Numbered from the stretch's first letter, positions 34,940-47,468 are shown. The stretch is 64,000 nucleotides of DNA from Nymphalis io (GCF_905147045.1 NC_065889.1:5151001-5215000); one strand, 5' to 3'. Program-made: numbers and translations. Notes: a model not told the origin generated them from the letters alone.

Positions 34940-37300
34940 GAAAAACTAATGTTTGATATTGATTTTCAAGTCAACCTGGCCAAATTTGGGCCGTGGCGCT
35001 GAAGCTCAGTGACTATCTAACAGGTGATTGGCAACTGAATTTTAAGGTTTTTCTTACTTAAAAATCATCACATAAACTTAGTAAACTTTGAAATGTACAA
35101 TAATTTATTTACGTAATCATTATTTTACATTCAGGAATGAAATCATATAAATAGCAACTGTAAAAATTATGATCGCATTGAGCGGTGGCAAGAAAGCTAG
35201 CTATATTAGTATTTTTTCATTGAATCGCTTTCTTTCTTTCCTTCCTTTATTCCAATTCTCTGAGTGAAAAATGAACCAGCCCTCTTGTATCTATGAAACT
35301 AATAATTTGCGTAATATAGTGAAGTGCATTCGCTCTGACATACTTTACAAGACTAGTGGCTCGTTTATTTTTTTAATTGGCTCGAGGGTATAAAATCATA
35401 AACACAAGTACATTATCTAGCCATTTAATCTCATAAGCTGATAATTTAATATTATACGAGAGATATTTAACAATAGAGAGTAACAATTCCAATTTCGAAC
35501 TTCTGATGAGAATTTCTTGACAAAAAACCTCAAACTCAACTTTACTGGTATTTGAATCTAGAACTTAAGGGTAAAAAACTTTACAAGCTAGCCACTTACT
35601 ATGTTGTTATAAACATAAAATTGAGTATTAAGTTCAAACATTTCTGTAAATTCATAAACAATTTTAATAGTACTTCATATATATACATAAAGTATTGCAT
35701 GCAAAGAACCTTATCCGCACAAGAAAATATACTCAGATTCTCTTTATAAATCTTTTCAAACGAAAGCTTTTACGAGAGAAAAGACCACTCGTTTGACCAC
35801 TCAAAATTCAAACACTTGAGAGAACTTCTGCATTAGACATCATTTCTGAAGAGTTCTGTCGTCATTTTCAAAATCCCTGTTCTCGTCTGTCGAACGTGTT
35901 TCAACTTAACTCTAGCAAACTAATTTAATTGTCAGCGAAAGACAACTACTCTGTCTACGTTAAGCCACAAACCTACAGCGGTGCATCGTTACGTACACAC
36001 TACGCACACAAGCCTAGGAACAAGGAATTTATGCCTAGCGTACCTACCCGTGGGCATCTGTAAATAATGGCCAATATACATTGAGTAATAATACAAAATA
36101 CACGTGCTTTAACATGAGCCTACACGTTAGGTTGATGGTAATGTTGAATGATAATTATCTATTTGAAACAGATTAAAGTTTAAATTAATTTCTTCGTCTC
36201 TCTTTATAATTAATTTCCCGTCAAAATGGTTGCCTGAAAGAGCTTGTTGTAAGCGATAAGGTCGAATTTGCACGCTTTTAATGTTCTCCTGAACTATTTT
36301 CAATATTACTATAAATACAAAAACTCAGTACATACTTTGATATCTAGATTCCAGGCTCCAGCCTTTTGTTAAGGTTAACAAGTTCTATTCACCGAACTAA
36401 GTTTTCTTTTATTATATGTAACTTTTATTATAGGTAACTATGTGTTAAAAAAGTTTAAAAATAATTCAACACAAATAATTAATATGCGAACTGAATGCTT
36501 AACATGAACGCCTTCAAACAACAAAACTACGAAAACATTTTACAGTACATTCATTTTGAAAACATGAAATATTCTTAAATAATACAAATTACGCAAATTA
36601 AGTTACCAATTTAGCGGAAAATAATTTCATTTTAAATAAAGCGATGGACTAATGGAATGAGGCTTAAACTTTAATATTTCCAATTTGTTCACTAGCTAAC
36701 GAAAACCTTTATTAAAGTATTCAAAGACACTTCAATCAGATTAAATTCATAATCTGTAATCGCATCAGCGCGAAACGATTTAATGAATATCGCTGAGGTT
36801 TATGCACTTATCATAATTTAAAAGATAAAAACTTTATATAAAAATAGTTTATAGAAAATAAATAAATCCGCATTTTTACAAGTACCGGAGTTAAGCGGAC
36901 TGGCTGCATTAATGCTATAATACTCCTCAGATAGTAAGACCTATTGCAAGCTGTATCACAATAGTTATTTTAAACGATAAAATAACTAACTTAAATTCGC
37001 TTACTTAAACCAATTCTTTCGATTTGCTTTATTAAAAAACGGAAGTTGGTTTAAGTAGGTCTATAGGTAATTAAATGGAAAACCCAATTTTTAATAAATC
37101 AATTAGAATTATGTAATATCTTAATAAACAAGGCTCTACTTTCTTTACTTAATCGTTAAACCTTAGGATCCTTTAATCCGAATCAGTCCCTTTAATAAAC
37201 ATCGCCACCCTCAATGAAAACAAACGATAAACATTTTCACGCCTTCGTTTCTAAATCTGACTATTAGAAGGAGTTTGTGCGGCCAAAAATTCGAATTTGT
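34940..37300. other. Gene-free AT-rich stretch
   Basis: No gene or mobile element recognised. Confidence 0.5.
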
Positions 37301-37304
37301 ATTA

Positions 37305-37455
37305 ATAAAGGCCCGAGAATTCGGGTCGCCGAACGAAATGCATCTATACTGCCAGTTCTGGCGCTGTTTCATTCCTGCCTAGCTCCAGTTTACCGGAGAC
37401 CGAACGACGGGACGCTCGCCTGTCGTTACAACACCCGGCCACTACGCGAAAAACC
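37305..37455. other. GC-richer islet of unknown nature
   Basis: About 150 bases of clearly higher G+C lie between AT-rich flanks. A + frame of 65 codons (37,277-37,474) and a minus frame of about 32 codons (ending ...NETAPELAV) are both open, and I recognise neither. It could be a non-coding exon, a short exon of an unseen gene, or a repeat. Confidence 0.3.
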
Positions 37456-37459
37456 ATTC

Positions 37460-38865
37460 ATATCAAAACGATAACAATTTTCCAATAATTTTTTTACTTT
37501 AATATTATTAGTAATTTAAAATCAATTTTTAATTTAATAAAAATAAATATATAATTGAATTTTAAAATAGGCAGTGAATATCGCCCAGAAACGGTGAGTA
37601 TTAAAATGTAATATATGGAAGGCCAGTTAATACCTGAAAATGCAGTACACGTATACTTAAGTAACTATTTTTTAAGTATAAATTATTGATATGATATAGA
37701 CGATTTGTATAAAACGAACTTTGAAGTATGCACCAAATTTACTTGTTTTAAAACAAGTACCTTGTGTGACTGTTTTAAGCTATTTTATTTTGTAAGCCAC
37801 AATATTTTGTTTTATAAAAGTATACAACTTTGATTCAAATATTTCCAAAAAAAGGCATATTCAATATCACTTGAACAGTTTCGAAAGCTTTACATCTCAT
37901 TAATACATATTAACATAAGTTGAGTTTATAACAGCATAAATTCAAATTGTCAATTTACAACCTAATTCTGTATTTGATGGTGTACCGTGTTTACCATAAC
38001 ACAAATAATTTACCATGTCCAAAATTTAAATACAAAATCGACAATATATTTACATAGTACGTTATTATATTTCTAATAAATAACCCTTAACTATAATTGA
38101 GTTGAGTGCGCAAATATAGATTAAGTTTTATGACTATCCCTTGTGTACCCTTGCATTTTCCGGGATGAAAGATTTTATACGCGAATATAAGATAAACTAT
38201 TTTCATGTAAAGTATCATTGAAACCCGTTCCGAGTATTCCGCGCGATGCGTGCTTAAAATGTGAAACAGATATTTCGGAAAATTAGTTTAATAGCGTCGA
38301 TAGCAATAAAAATAACAGCAAATGAACGAAATATGTTGATTAATGTAATAAGCTGTATGTTAGTTGTCGTGCAAATGGACATTGAGGTATGTTTATTTTA
38401 AATCAGGGAACCATTTTTTTTTGCTTAAACTAGACTGTATGTTGAAGTAAGATAACCTACCGACATTCCGTATTTAAATAAAAAATGTGTACTCATTCTC
38501 AAGTATATATGAAGTATATACAAGTTTTTTTAAATATATTTAATGATTATTATGAAAGAATTAAATAATGAAACATCCATGTTATACATTTAATAAGAGT
38601 AATATTTCATCTCGTTATGTATTTTATAAGCAAAATAGACAATTATAACGAAATTGAATAAGATATGTCGTTAATACAACTTTATTTAATATAACAAAAT
38701 AAAGACTTCAAGTTAATTTAATTTTAATATTATTTTTGAACTGAATAGAGGTTAAGAATTGAACTCACACATTGTTACAATTAAAAATGTAATTTAAATA
38801 TTATAAAGAAAATATTACCTATCTATTTTGAATGCAATTCAATATTGAATATCTTATTTGGTGTT
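37460..38865. other. Gene-free AT-rich stretch
   Basis: No gene or recognisable mobile element seen. Confidence 0.5.
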
Positions 38866-38868
38866 AGA

Positions 38869-39105
38869 CCATTCTGCAAGCCCGTCTGCCTAACAGCTAT
38901 AAGTAAAGATACTTTTTATTGCGTTCAGGTTTGAAGGGTAAGTAAGCCAGTGGTAAGTAACAAGCATATGCGACATCAAATTTAAGTTCCCATGGTTGGT
39001 GATGCATTGACGACATAAGGAAAGGGCTAATATTTCTTTTAGGGCAAATGTCTATAGGCGATAGTGATTACCAGTAGTTAATCCATTAGTCATATTGCAA
39101 TCTTA
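38869..39105 (-). repeat. Dispersed repeat, family B, reverse orientation
   Basis: On the given strand: 'tgcaagcccgtctgcctaac', 'gcgttcaggtttgaagggta', 'cccatggttggtgatgc', 'gcaaatgtctataggcg'. It is diverged from the other copies but keeps the same order. Confidence 0.7.
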
Positions 39106-39601
39106 TTAAAAAAATCGAATTATATAATTGAATTTATTTATTATTCATATCATATTACTATCATAACCGCTACAATGAAGTTCAGTGTACAATATCCCAT
39201 TAGTAATATATTCACGCAAATTCTAAATACTTTACAATGTAAAGCTTAAAATATAACAGACACTACAAAGGTAACATTTAAATTTTTACTAGGTAGGAAA
39301 GCGTTGCAGATGTTTCGTGAAAAATATCAGTGAATATAACAAGTAGAACATTTTCATTGAATCAAAAAGGAGGTTTTCTATTTTACCCGTATATGAACAT
39401 TAATTTTTCTGCTTTATCATTTTTTTATGGTTCTTTTACAAAGTTATTTATATAAAATGTGTTAATATATTAGTTGTATTTTTTGATCTCTTCTTTATAA
39501 TAAGTTTTTTGTAATTATTTGACTTCAATATTCGATACGATTGAGATAAAAAATACCACAGACGTGGGAAAGGCGGACGAAACAAACGCACCGGGATTTT
39601 T

Positions 39602-39742
39602 TCAGTTTTTTTGTTCGTCTTTTTCATTTGAAACTGTCAGAACTATACTGTCACTACAAGCCACGGTTCCCATTGAACCTAAAATCTCTAGAACATGTTT
39701 ACCGGTTGCAATGTCACTATTACTTAAATTTTCATTTAATTG
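39602..39742 (-). pseudogene. Coding-like patch, minus strand (low confidence)
   Basis: Minus-strand reading from 39,742 to a TGA at 39,602 gives 46 residues including ATGKHVLEILGSMGTVACSD and IVLTVSNEKDEQKN. The composition is more protein-like than the + frame, which is also open (78 codons, 39,519-39,755). No start codon, convincing splice acceptor or neighbouring exon was found on the minus strand; upstream in frame there is a stop beyond 39,750. It may be a relic of an exon or of a transposon protein. I do not recognise the family. Confidence 0.25.
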
Positions 39743-40321
39743 GGTAAGTTATTAAATTTTAATGTTTTCATACCGCAAACGATACTCAACTTATCTTTAT
39801 TATTTATTATGAAACAATATTTTCCTCTTATCAATTAAAATATTTTCAAACATGAATTATAAACGTCAATACACAGTTATCTTCTAAATGGTAATTATAA
39901 TTAACTGTTCTTTCTAGAAGTAGTATTCAGAGGTTTTGGTCGGCGTTAATAAATCTGTTAGTCAATACAAAAAAAATAAAATGTGTAGGTTTTAATGGAG
40001 CATTTTAAAACGAAACTTAATAAACTAAAAATGTGCATGATATATTCAAGTGCTGTACACTGTACTCACAATCTGAATGAATAAATAAAATAACTATAAA
40101 CTAAAATAAAGTCTAACAAAACAATAGAAATGATACACCAAATGCACGAACACGTATATGGAGATATCATAATTTAGTAAAAACCAACGATAGAATAAAC
40201 AGTCGTATGTAGACTGTTTTGAATACTTTTGTAATACTGATTAATATTAACTAAAAACTTTAACTTTAAAAGTGTAAATTCGCAAGCCACAAGATTGATT
40301 TATTATAACTTTATATTATAT

Positions 40322-40576
40322 CACTCGATTCCCACCGCTGGGCTACACCCTTTTGATAAGAAGGCTTGGAACTTATTTCACCACACTACTAAATATGGGT
40401 TGATGGATCTACATATGGCACTCAGATTTCCTTACGATATTTGCCTTCAGTTTCAAGCACAAGTTGAATTATAAACACAAAATAAGCACATGTAAATTCA
40501 GTGGCACTAACCTAGGTCAGAACCTGAATCATTGCTCAACATTCCAGGGTCCTAACCAAGGGATCATCTCGGCATT
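40322..40576 (-). repeat. Metulj-like SINE (family A), decayed
   Basis: 'cccaccgctgggctacaccc', 'gaattataaacacaaaataa', 'catgtaaattcagtggcact' and 'gggatcatctcggcatt' follow family A in reverse. There are many mutations and small deletions. Confidence 0.75.
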
Positions 40577-41087
40577 AGAAATACAGTTTTATATATTTAT
40601 TGATGGTATATTTAATAAAATAAAACCTAACTTATTTTATTATCTATTTAATAAAATAAGAATCATTCAAATCGATTTTATTCGTCTATCGCATTAACAA
40701 AAAATAAAAATGGATTCATATAAAAAAGGAGTTATAATAATCTCCTTCCTTTTAAGTTGTCTAATAAGTGTGACTTTTCACACATAGACATAGTAAGTTT
40801 ATATGAAATATCAAAAAAAAATGTCTCTATTACTTTAACTTGACAAGTATTGTCGTTAAAACAAACATAGCTATTTAAATCCTACATGTAATTTATCCTT
40901 AATTACTAATACATATTATAATATTTTAAATGAAAATAATAAACCTACTTAAATTAATAGACGTTATTTTGAACGCCTTTTATCAAACTTCTAAAACTTG
41001 CAATGCGACTAGAAATTGAACAAGCAAAGACATTTATTGATTCCCTAGAAATTAGTTTCATAGTTTCATAGCCTAGAAATTAGTTTC

Positions 41088-44000
41088 TTGCCGTGGAGTA
41101 CCGGCTTAGAATAGTACTCCCCCAATCTCATCCCGTGGGTGTCGTAAGAGGCGACTGAGGGACGGGGAAAAGGGGGGATGGGCAGCAGCGTCCCCCCTCC
41201 CATAAACATCTTACCCCCTACTGCGCTCGCCAACACGCCTGCCCAGCGCGGCGAGTATGGGCAAACCCCTCCCTTAATGGCAGATGCGCCCAAAAAAAGG
41301 CCCCCAGTTACCGGCAAGCCCGCTAGGCCCGACCAAGGTAGCGGTCGCGGTATCGGCAGGGCAGGGGGTGCTAAGAATCACCGGTTCACGGCAGGCTACC
41401 GTATAAAACGACTGAAAATGGCAACGTATAATGGACGCTCGATGAGGCTGGACCATCACCTCGCCGAATTAGAAGTAGAGTTAAGTCATATAAACTGGCA
41501 TATACTGGGGTTATCTGAAGTCCGAAGACAGGGGGAGGACACGATAACTCTAGAGTCCGGTAACTTACTCTACTTCCGCGAAGGTGATAACCTCTCCCAG
41601 GGTGGTGTCGGTTTTCTTGTCAAAAAGGATCTCATTAGCAGCATTGTGGAAATCAGTAGTGTGTCGAATCGGGTAGCGTACCTTGTCCTAAAACTTTCCG
41701 ACAGGTACTCCCTGAAGGTTGTACAGGTATATGCGCCAACTTCGACATACTCTGATGATGTGGTCGAAGCGATGTACGAGGACATCGCAAAGGCCCTCAA
41801 CGACACCTCGAGGGCCCACTACAATGTTGTTATGGGAGACTTTAATGCTAAAGTGGGAGTACAAGATAGCGGTGAATCGAAAGTCGGACCTTACGGCTTG
41901 GGCTGCAGAAATCACAGGGGGCAAATGCTGGTAAACTTTCTCGAAGCGCAGGGGCTTTTTTTGATGAATTCTTTCTTTCAAAAGAAGCCTCAGAGGAGGT
42001 GGACCTGGCGAAGCCCCGATAACGTGACAAGGAACGAGATAGACTTTATCATTTCGAATAAAAGGCACATATTTAGAGATGTTTCAGTGATCAACAGGTT
42101 TAATACCGGAAGTGATCACCGCTTGGTTCGAGGCACTCTAAATATCAACTTAAAAGCCGAAAGATCGAGAATGATGAGGTCTACTCTCCGACCTACCATG
42201 CTCCAAGCTGCTCAAGGCTCCGAAAAGTTCCAAATGGAACTTCAAAATCAATTCACCGCGTTGGAAACCATAAGCAGCATTGATGAGAGAACCGACACGC
42301 TGGTCAAAATACTGCAAAACACATCCCGCAAGTGTTTTCCGCCACAGAGAAGAGACAACGCACCAAAACTCTCTACTGAGACACTCGAGCTCATGAGAAA
42401 ACGACGAGAACTACCATCGTTTTTGTCAGATAAGGCCTTAAACCGAACAATAAAAACGCTGACGCGACGCGATCTCCGACGCTCCAATACCCGTGCCATC
42501 AAGGCTGCGATTGAGCAAAATCGGGGATCGAAAGTGTTCGCTCGCAAGTTTGGGAGGCCGCGTCTGACAAAACTTAAAACTGAAAATGGTGGGGTCGTTA
42601 CCTCTAGGCCTGAGATTATCGGAGAAGTAGAGAGGTTTTATGGGCAGTTGTTCTCTTCAAGATCGGATAAACCCGTGGGAATCAGTATTGATGACCAGCG
42701 CGCCCCTCTTATGCGCCATTACTCCGAGGAGCTCCCGGTCGTTGACCAAGGAGAGATTAGGGCGGCTCTAGAACAGCTTAAAAACAACAAAGCTCCGGGA
42801 GATGACGGAATCACAACAGAGTTGCTTAAGGCAGGCGGGACTCCGGTCCTGAAAGAGCTAGCAAGCCTCTTTAATTCCGTCATCCAACATGGCAAGACCC
42901 CGGAAACGTGGAGCGGGAGTGAGGTGGTACTGTTTTTCAAGAAGGGTGATAAAACCCTCTTGAAAAACTACAGACCAATCTCCCTCCTGAGTCACGTGTA
43001 TAAGCTGTTCTCAAGAGTCGTCACGAACCGTCTCGCCAGACGACTTGACGAGTTCCAGCCCCCAGAGCAAGCCGGCTTTCGATCAGGCTACAGCACCGTG
43101 GACCACATCCATACTGTTCGGCAGATTGTGCAGAAGACCGAAGAGTACAATCAGCCGCTGTGTATGGCATTTGTGGACTACGAGAAAGCCTTCGACTCCA
43201 TCGAAACCTGGGCAGTGCTCGACTCATTGCAGAGATGTCATATCGATTGGAGATATATCGAGGTACTGAGATGTCTGTACAACGCCGCTACAATGACTGT
43301 CCACATCCAGGACTGTAAGACGAAGGCGATCCAACTGCGCAGAGGGGTGAGACAGGGGGATGTAATATCCCCGAAACTGTTCACCAACGCGTTGGAAGAC
43401 GTTTTCAAAACGCTGGATTGGACTAGGTATGGAGTCAATGTAAACGGCGAGTACATCTCACACCTTCGATTTGCCGACGATATCGTCATCATAGCAGAGT
43501 CGCTGGAACAACTCACCGAAATGCTGCGTAGCCTAGGCGAGTCTTCCCGGTGTGTCGGTCTCGGTATGAACTTGGAAAAGACCAAGGTCATGTTCAATAG
43601 GCATGTCGTGCCGGGACCGATATACGTCTAGGGGAAACCTCTCGAAGTTGTTAGTGAATATACCTACCTAGGACAGATAATACAAGTCGGTAGGAACAAC
43701 TTCGAGAAGGAAGCCGATCGAAGAATTCGCTTGGGATGGGCAGCATTTGGCAACCTTCGTCAAGTCCTCAAGTCGTCTATACCGCAATGTTTGAAGACGA
43801 AAGTCTTCAACCAATGCGTCTTACCTGCCATGACATACGGTGCCGAAACGTGGACACTAACTGCGGGACTAGTCCACAAATTCAAAGTCGCTCAGCGTGC
43901 TATGGAGCGAGCTATGCTCGGAGTATCTTTGAAGGATAAGATCAGAAATGAGATTATCCGGAAAAGAACCGGAGTCACCGACATAGCTTGCAAAATTAGC

Positions 44001-44251
44001 AGGCTGAAGTGGCAGTGGGCTGGTCACGTATGTCGTAGGACCGATGGCCGTTGGAGCAGACGAGTCCTAGAGTGGAGACCGCGAATCGGCAAGCGCAGCG
44101 TAGGGCGCCCTCCAGCCAGGTGGACCGACGACCTCAAGAAGGTGGCGGGCACCAACTGGATGCGGAAGGCGGAGGACAGGGAGCTTTGGCGCACCTTGGG
44201 AGAGGCCTATGTTCAGCAGTGGACAACGATTGGCTGTTGATTGATTGATTG
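41088..44251 (+). mobile_element. RTE-clade LINE, nearly full length
   Basis: The element begins with a short GC-rich 5' leader containing 'gtgggtgtcgtaagaggcga'. It carries one long endonuclease-RT frame and ends in a (TGAT)n tract (44,237-44,252), the kind of 3' simple repeat typical of RTE elements. ATAGTTTCATAG stands at 41,060-41,071 and again at 44,252-44,263, a clear target-site duplication. Directly left of the element CCTAGAAATTAGTTTC occurs twice (41,044-41,059 and 41,072-41,087), a small extra duplication made during or before insertion. The sharply higher G+C than the flanks is a property of the element. Confidence 0.92.
41178..44240 (+). pseudogene. RTE endonuclease-reverse transcriptase, one in-frame stop
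   Basis: One frame of 1,020 codons is broken only by TAG at 43,629-43,631; the same frame continues after it (GKPLEVVSEYTYLGQ). Domains in order: an apurinic-type endonuclease (about residues 80-330) with MGDFNAKVG and the catalytic GSDHR; reverse transcriptase (about 520-800) with LKNYRPISLLSHVYK, QAGFRSGYST, AFVDYEKAFDS, RRGVRQGDVISP and the active-site FADDIVI; then a C-terminal region with AETWTLT, RLKWQWAGHVCRR and VGRPPARWTDDL. These are the classic features of RTE LINE proteins, which nick chromosomal DNA and copy their RNA at the nick. The stop falls after the RT palm, so the translated product would lose the C-terminal ~200 residues. Otherwise no frameshift is seen. The first ATG may not be the true start, since the N-terminal ~75 residues are low-complexity. 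Confidence 0.93.
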
Positions 44252-44577
44252 ATAGTTTCATAGAAGTTCTAATTTCACATATCGCAGCCGGTTTATATGT
44301 GAAACTGTTCAGAAGAGCATTAATATCCAATAATTTATAACAAGTGCCATTCGGCAAAACAAATTGAAACTTAATAATAAATACGAAAGAAATATTCGCG
44401 AACTACTAGTTGACATGCCAATATTGTACCAACCGGAATGAAATATTCACTGCAGAATGATTTTATTAGGCTAGCGATATATTAGTCATACTAATATTCT
44501 GCTAACTGCTTATCTGATTTTATATACTGCGATGACTTACAGATTATAATAGATTAAATTTTCATTTTTTTTAAATT

Positions 44578-44745
44578 TTCTGGGAAGGCAAATGATTCTA
44601 CTCCACCTGATGGTAAGTGATAGTACAGTCCAAACGCGACGACGGCCAGTACAGTCGGGAAGAATGTTCCGCACTAGCCGCCTTGCCGGCCCGCAAGATG
44701 CCTATTCACACCTCGTCTTCGTCTTTCAGGACGGCTATCGGTTAT
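44578..44745. repeat. Dispersed repeat, family E
   Basis: 'cctgatggtaagtgatagta', 'cagtccaaacgcgacgacgg', 'gttccgcactagccgccttg' and 'cttcacacctcgtcttcg'-like sequence form a GC-rich unit unlike its flanks. I know similar repeats in Lepidoptera, but its class and ends are not clear here. Confidence 0.45.
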
Positions 44746-44749
44746 ATAG

Positions 44750-46075
44750 TATATTTATATGATTTATATTTTTTTAATATATAGTCAATTTAAGCGGAGA
44801 TAAATTGTCTGACCCGGTGCTTAATAACAAACGTTGCTATACTAGAAAATAAATAAAAAACAATAGTTTTATTGTTTCATTTGTATTGTAGAACTTTGAA
44901 ATATTAACAGAATAGCCGCAACAGCAAATACTTACTTAATATTTGTTTTTAATAGTTGAAACGTGCACGAAAGATCACACAATATTATTTTTTATCAAAT
45001 TAAATACGCTATACATGTGAATATATGTAAATAAAAATTGTTGTTTACACTACAGAAAAGCTATTAAAATAGATTTGACTGACATGTGAAAAGAATGTAT
45101 CAAAGGCGGACGAATAGATCGATTCGACTCGATGCTGATTTGAGTTGCCCGCCCCGACTTCATACAGATAAAATTCATATAAAGTTACAGCAAGTTTCTA
45201 GTAAATACAAATTGAATTTGTAAATCTGTTTTTATTGAAATATTATTTAATAGTTTGTTTTATATTCAAATGTATGTAAAGCTTAAACAAAAACACGTTT
45301 TGATTATCAGAAAACGACTTTTCAACAGTGGCTTTATCTTGAACTCAATTCCTCAATATCGATTCTGTGATCGTTAACATAATTTTGATTTATCTTTGTA
45401 TTACAAACTCTTGTGTTTTTTTAAATAGGTCATTTTCACTTAATTTGATCGCATTTTTAAAAAACAAAATCGTTCACGTTTATTTTTAATGCTGCGAGTT
45501 AAAATATCTATATACCATTTATTTGGCAGTGTAGATAGCTAATTAATTTAGATATTGTTATAAAAATTCCTTACTGCTTTAGTATAGCAGATTTTATATT
45601 ATAAAACTGCCGCTTAAAAATCTCCTCAGGAGTCGAGACATTACCTCAGCAGTGTGACATAATCATAAGATAAATGTTTCTCACATATATATAACCTTAA
45701 ACTTTAAATATAAATAACTGTTTCCTGAAAATCCCACTACCTTTGCTCTAGATTATTTTTATACACTTTTATTTAGCTTCACCTGTTAGTATTTTTTTGC
45801 ACCTTAAAACTTAAATAATAATAACCTTAAAAATTAAATATTATATATATTGTTGTACTGCTCACAATGTACAGGCCGTACATCATTTACAAAACAAAAT
45901 TATTACAAACTGATATCATATCCATTGCATATTTTCGAAAAACAAGTTCATCTGTGCAATACTTTTTGTTTGACTATCCTTTCGTATGGGAGAGGTATTT
46001 TTAGGTCATCTGTTACGTTTATTAAAAATATTACTAAGTGTTGGTTATAAGAGTAGGATCATAAGAAGTGCCCCT
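44750..46075. other. Gene-free AT-rich stretch
   Basis: No gene or recognisable element seen. Confidence 0.5.
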
Positions 46076-46080
46076 ACATG

Positions 46081-46236
46081 TGCCATGGATAGGCAAAGCC
46101 TTCCATTTGTCTTAAGTGTTACAAACTTTCGAGCTCACCTAATCTCACCTAAGCTCACCTAAATTCCTCAGTGCATGTTTATAATTTTATTCTATTTTAT
46201 CTATAGACGAATGGAAGGCTTTGCCTATTCATGGCA
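46081..46236 (-). repeat. 32-bp inverted repeat flanking a 92-bp core
   Basis: The arm 46,081-46,112 (starting TGCCATGGATAGGCAAAGCC) matches the reverse complement of 46,205-46,236 at 30 of 32 positions. The core holds three 10-base repeats (agctcaccta, atctcaccta, agctcaccta; 46,132-46,161). It is immediately followed by a reversed tRNA-like head (46,237-46,312), so on the minus strand the order is head, arm, core, arm. It could be a SINE with a hairpin body, or a MITE inserted beside a SINE head. No clear target-site duplication around the inverted repeat itself. Confidence 0.8.
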
Positions 46237-46312
46237 TGGTCTACGTCGATTTGAACCGACAACATATGGTTAATATCCACGAGTTCTAACCAATGCGCTA
46301 TCTCGGATCTCT
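46237..46312 (-). repeat. tRNA-like SINE head, reverse orientation
   Basis: 'gatttgaaccgacaacatat' includes a reversed B box, and 'cgagttctaaccaatgcgct' followed by 'atctcgg' is the reversed A-box end. It resembles the family A head, but the body next to it is different. Confidence 0.65.
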
Positions 46313-47255
46313 GAGCTTCTATATATACAATTACTTTAACCTTCTGTGTTCTAACAATATGATGCCCAACCGATACAATTAATGTAAAAAATAATGAAAA
46401 GACTTTAGAAAGAAATAAATAATGAAAAGATTTTGGTTACTGTCTTGCTTGCCTTTTTGTATAATAAATACCTTATGAGAAATTCGCTCAAGTAGAAATG
46501 GTACTCGCATATTCACTAAAGTATTGTTCTTTGAACCGACAAATTTAATTATACAGTCTCTTTGCATGTGTACCTTTCACTTCAATCAACAGACTTCTTA
46601 ATTTTACATCCATTCATTTAATCCCCTGTATGGTAATTTTAATTTTAAGAGTGTAATGCTTTCTATATATAATAAAGGGATATTAAGATAGACATTGGGG
46701 GTAGTTTGGCAAGCGGCGTTACACATCACTGAATCGAAAGCAAAATGTATTCCAGCGACAAAAATAAATATAAATATTGGCAACTCTAATGATTTAAGAA
46801 TAATATATTATATATGTAACTTCCTATAAGTATTCTTCCAGTTACAGTTTTTATAACTATAGAAGATTAAACAATACTTATGCTAAAGTTAAATAACATT
46901 AATGAGAGACATTATCTATTAAAACTGAGTACATCTTACAATTAATCCTTTATAAACAGGGTATTAAAACTTTAGATCATAAATAAACATTAATCCACAC
47001 ATAAAGAGATAGTGTTAGGTAATATCAATTTAGAAGATAAATTAGACATTAAAATTAGTCGTCGATAACAACGCGATACAGGCTAAAAATCAGACACTTT
47101 TTTTAAGCACATCCCCAAATTTCAAAACTACTATACATGAAATAACACACTTTTTAGTTCGCAATGAATAGATTTCAAATCGTAAATTTCCGTTAATATC
47201 CGATTTCTTGTATCTCTATACCATTAACCGTTCTACACAAACAAATATAATTTCA

Positions 47256-47277
47256 GTGTGTGTGTGTGTGTGTGTGT
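47256..47277. repeat. GT microsatellite
   Basis: About eleven uninterrupted GT units. Confidence 0.95.
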
Positions 47278-47282
47278 TTTTA

Positions 47283-47400
47283 ATAATAGAAAAACAGACG
47301 TGTAAACGGGCCACCTGATATGTAGCAGCTACCACAACCCATAGACATTGGCACTGGTAAAAATATTACCAATTCCTTTACTTTAAGCTGAGATCTAGAG
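47283..47400 (+). repeat. Dispersed repeat, family B, 5' part
   Basis: 'acagacgtgtaaacgggccacctgata' and 'acccatagacattggcactgg' match the first half of family B. The rest is decayed. It begins right after the GT microsatellite. Confidence 0.6.
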
Positions 47401-47446
47401 TGTTAACTTAAGTCTCTTGATCTGTAATTGCAATAATTCACTCTTT

Positions 47447-47468
47447 TGGTTTTCAAATTTGAAAACCA
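47447..47468. repeat. 22-bp perfect palindrome
   Basis: TGGTTTTCAAA is followed immediately by its exact reverse complement TTTGAAAACCA, with no spacer. It lies where the family B repeat would have its 'ttcaaaccgg' part, so it may have arisen from a local inversion inside the decayed copy. Confidence 0.9.

Noticed and set aside
41178..43631. Many overlapping frames on both strands within the LINE
   Set aside because: They are shadows of the single GC-rich endonuclease-RT frame.
46132..46161. Possible CRISPR-like short repeats
   Set aside because: Three contiguous 10-base units without spacers in a eukaryotic sequence form a minisatellite core, not an array.
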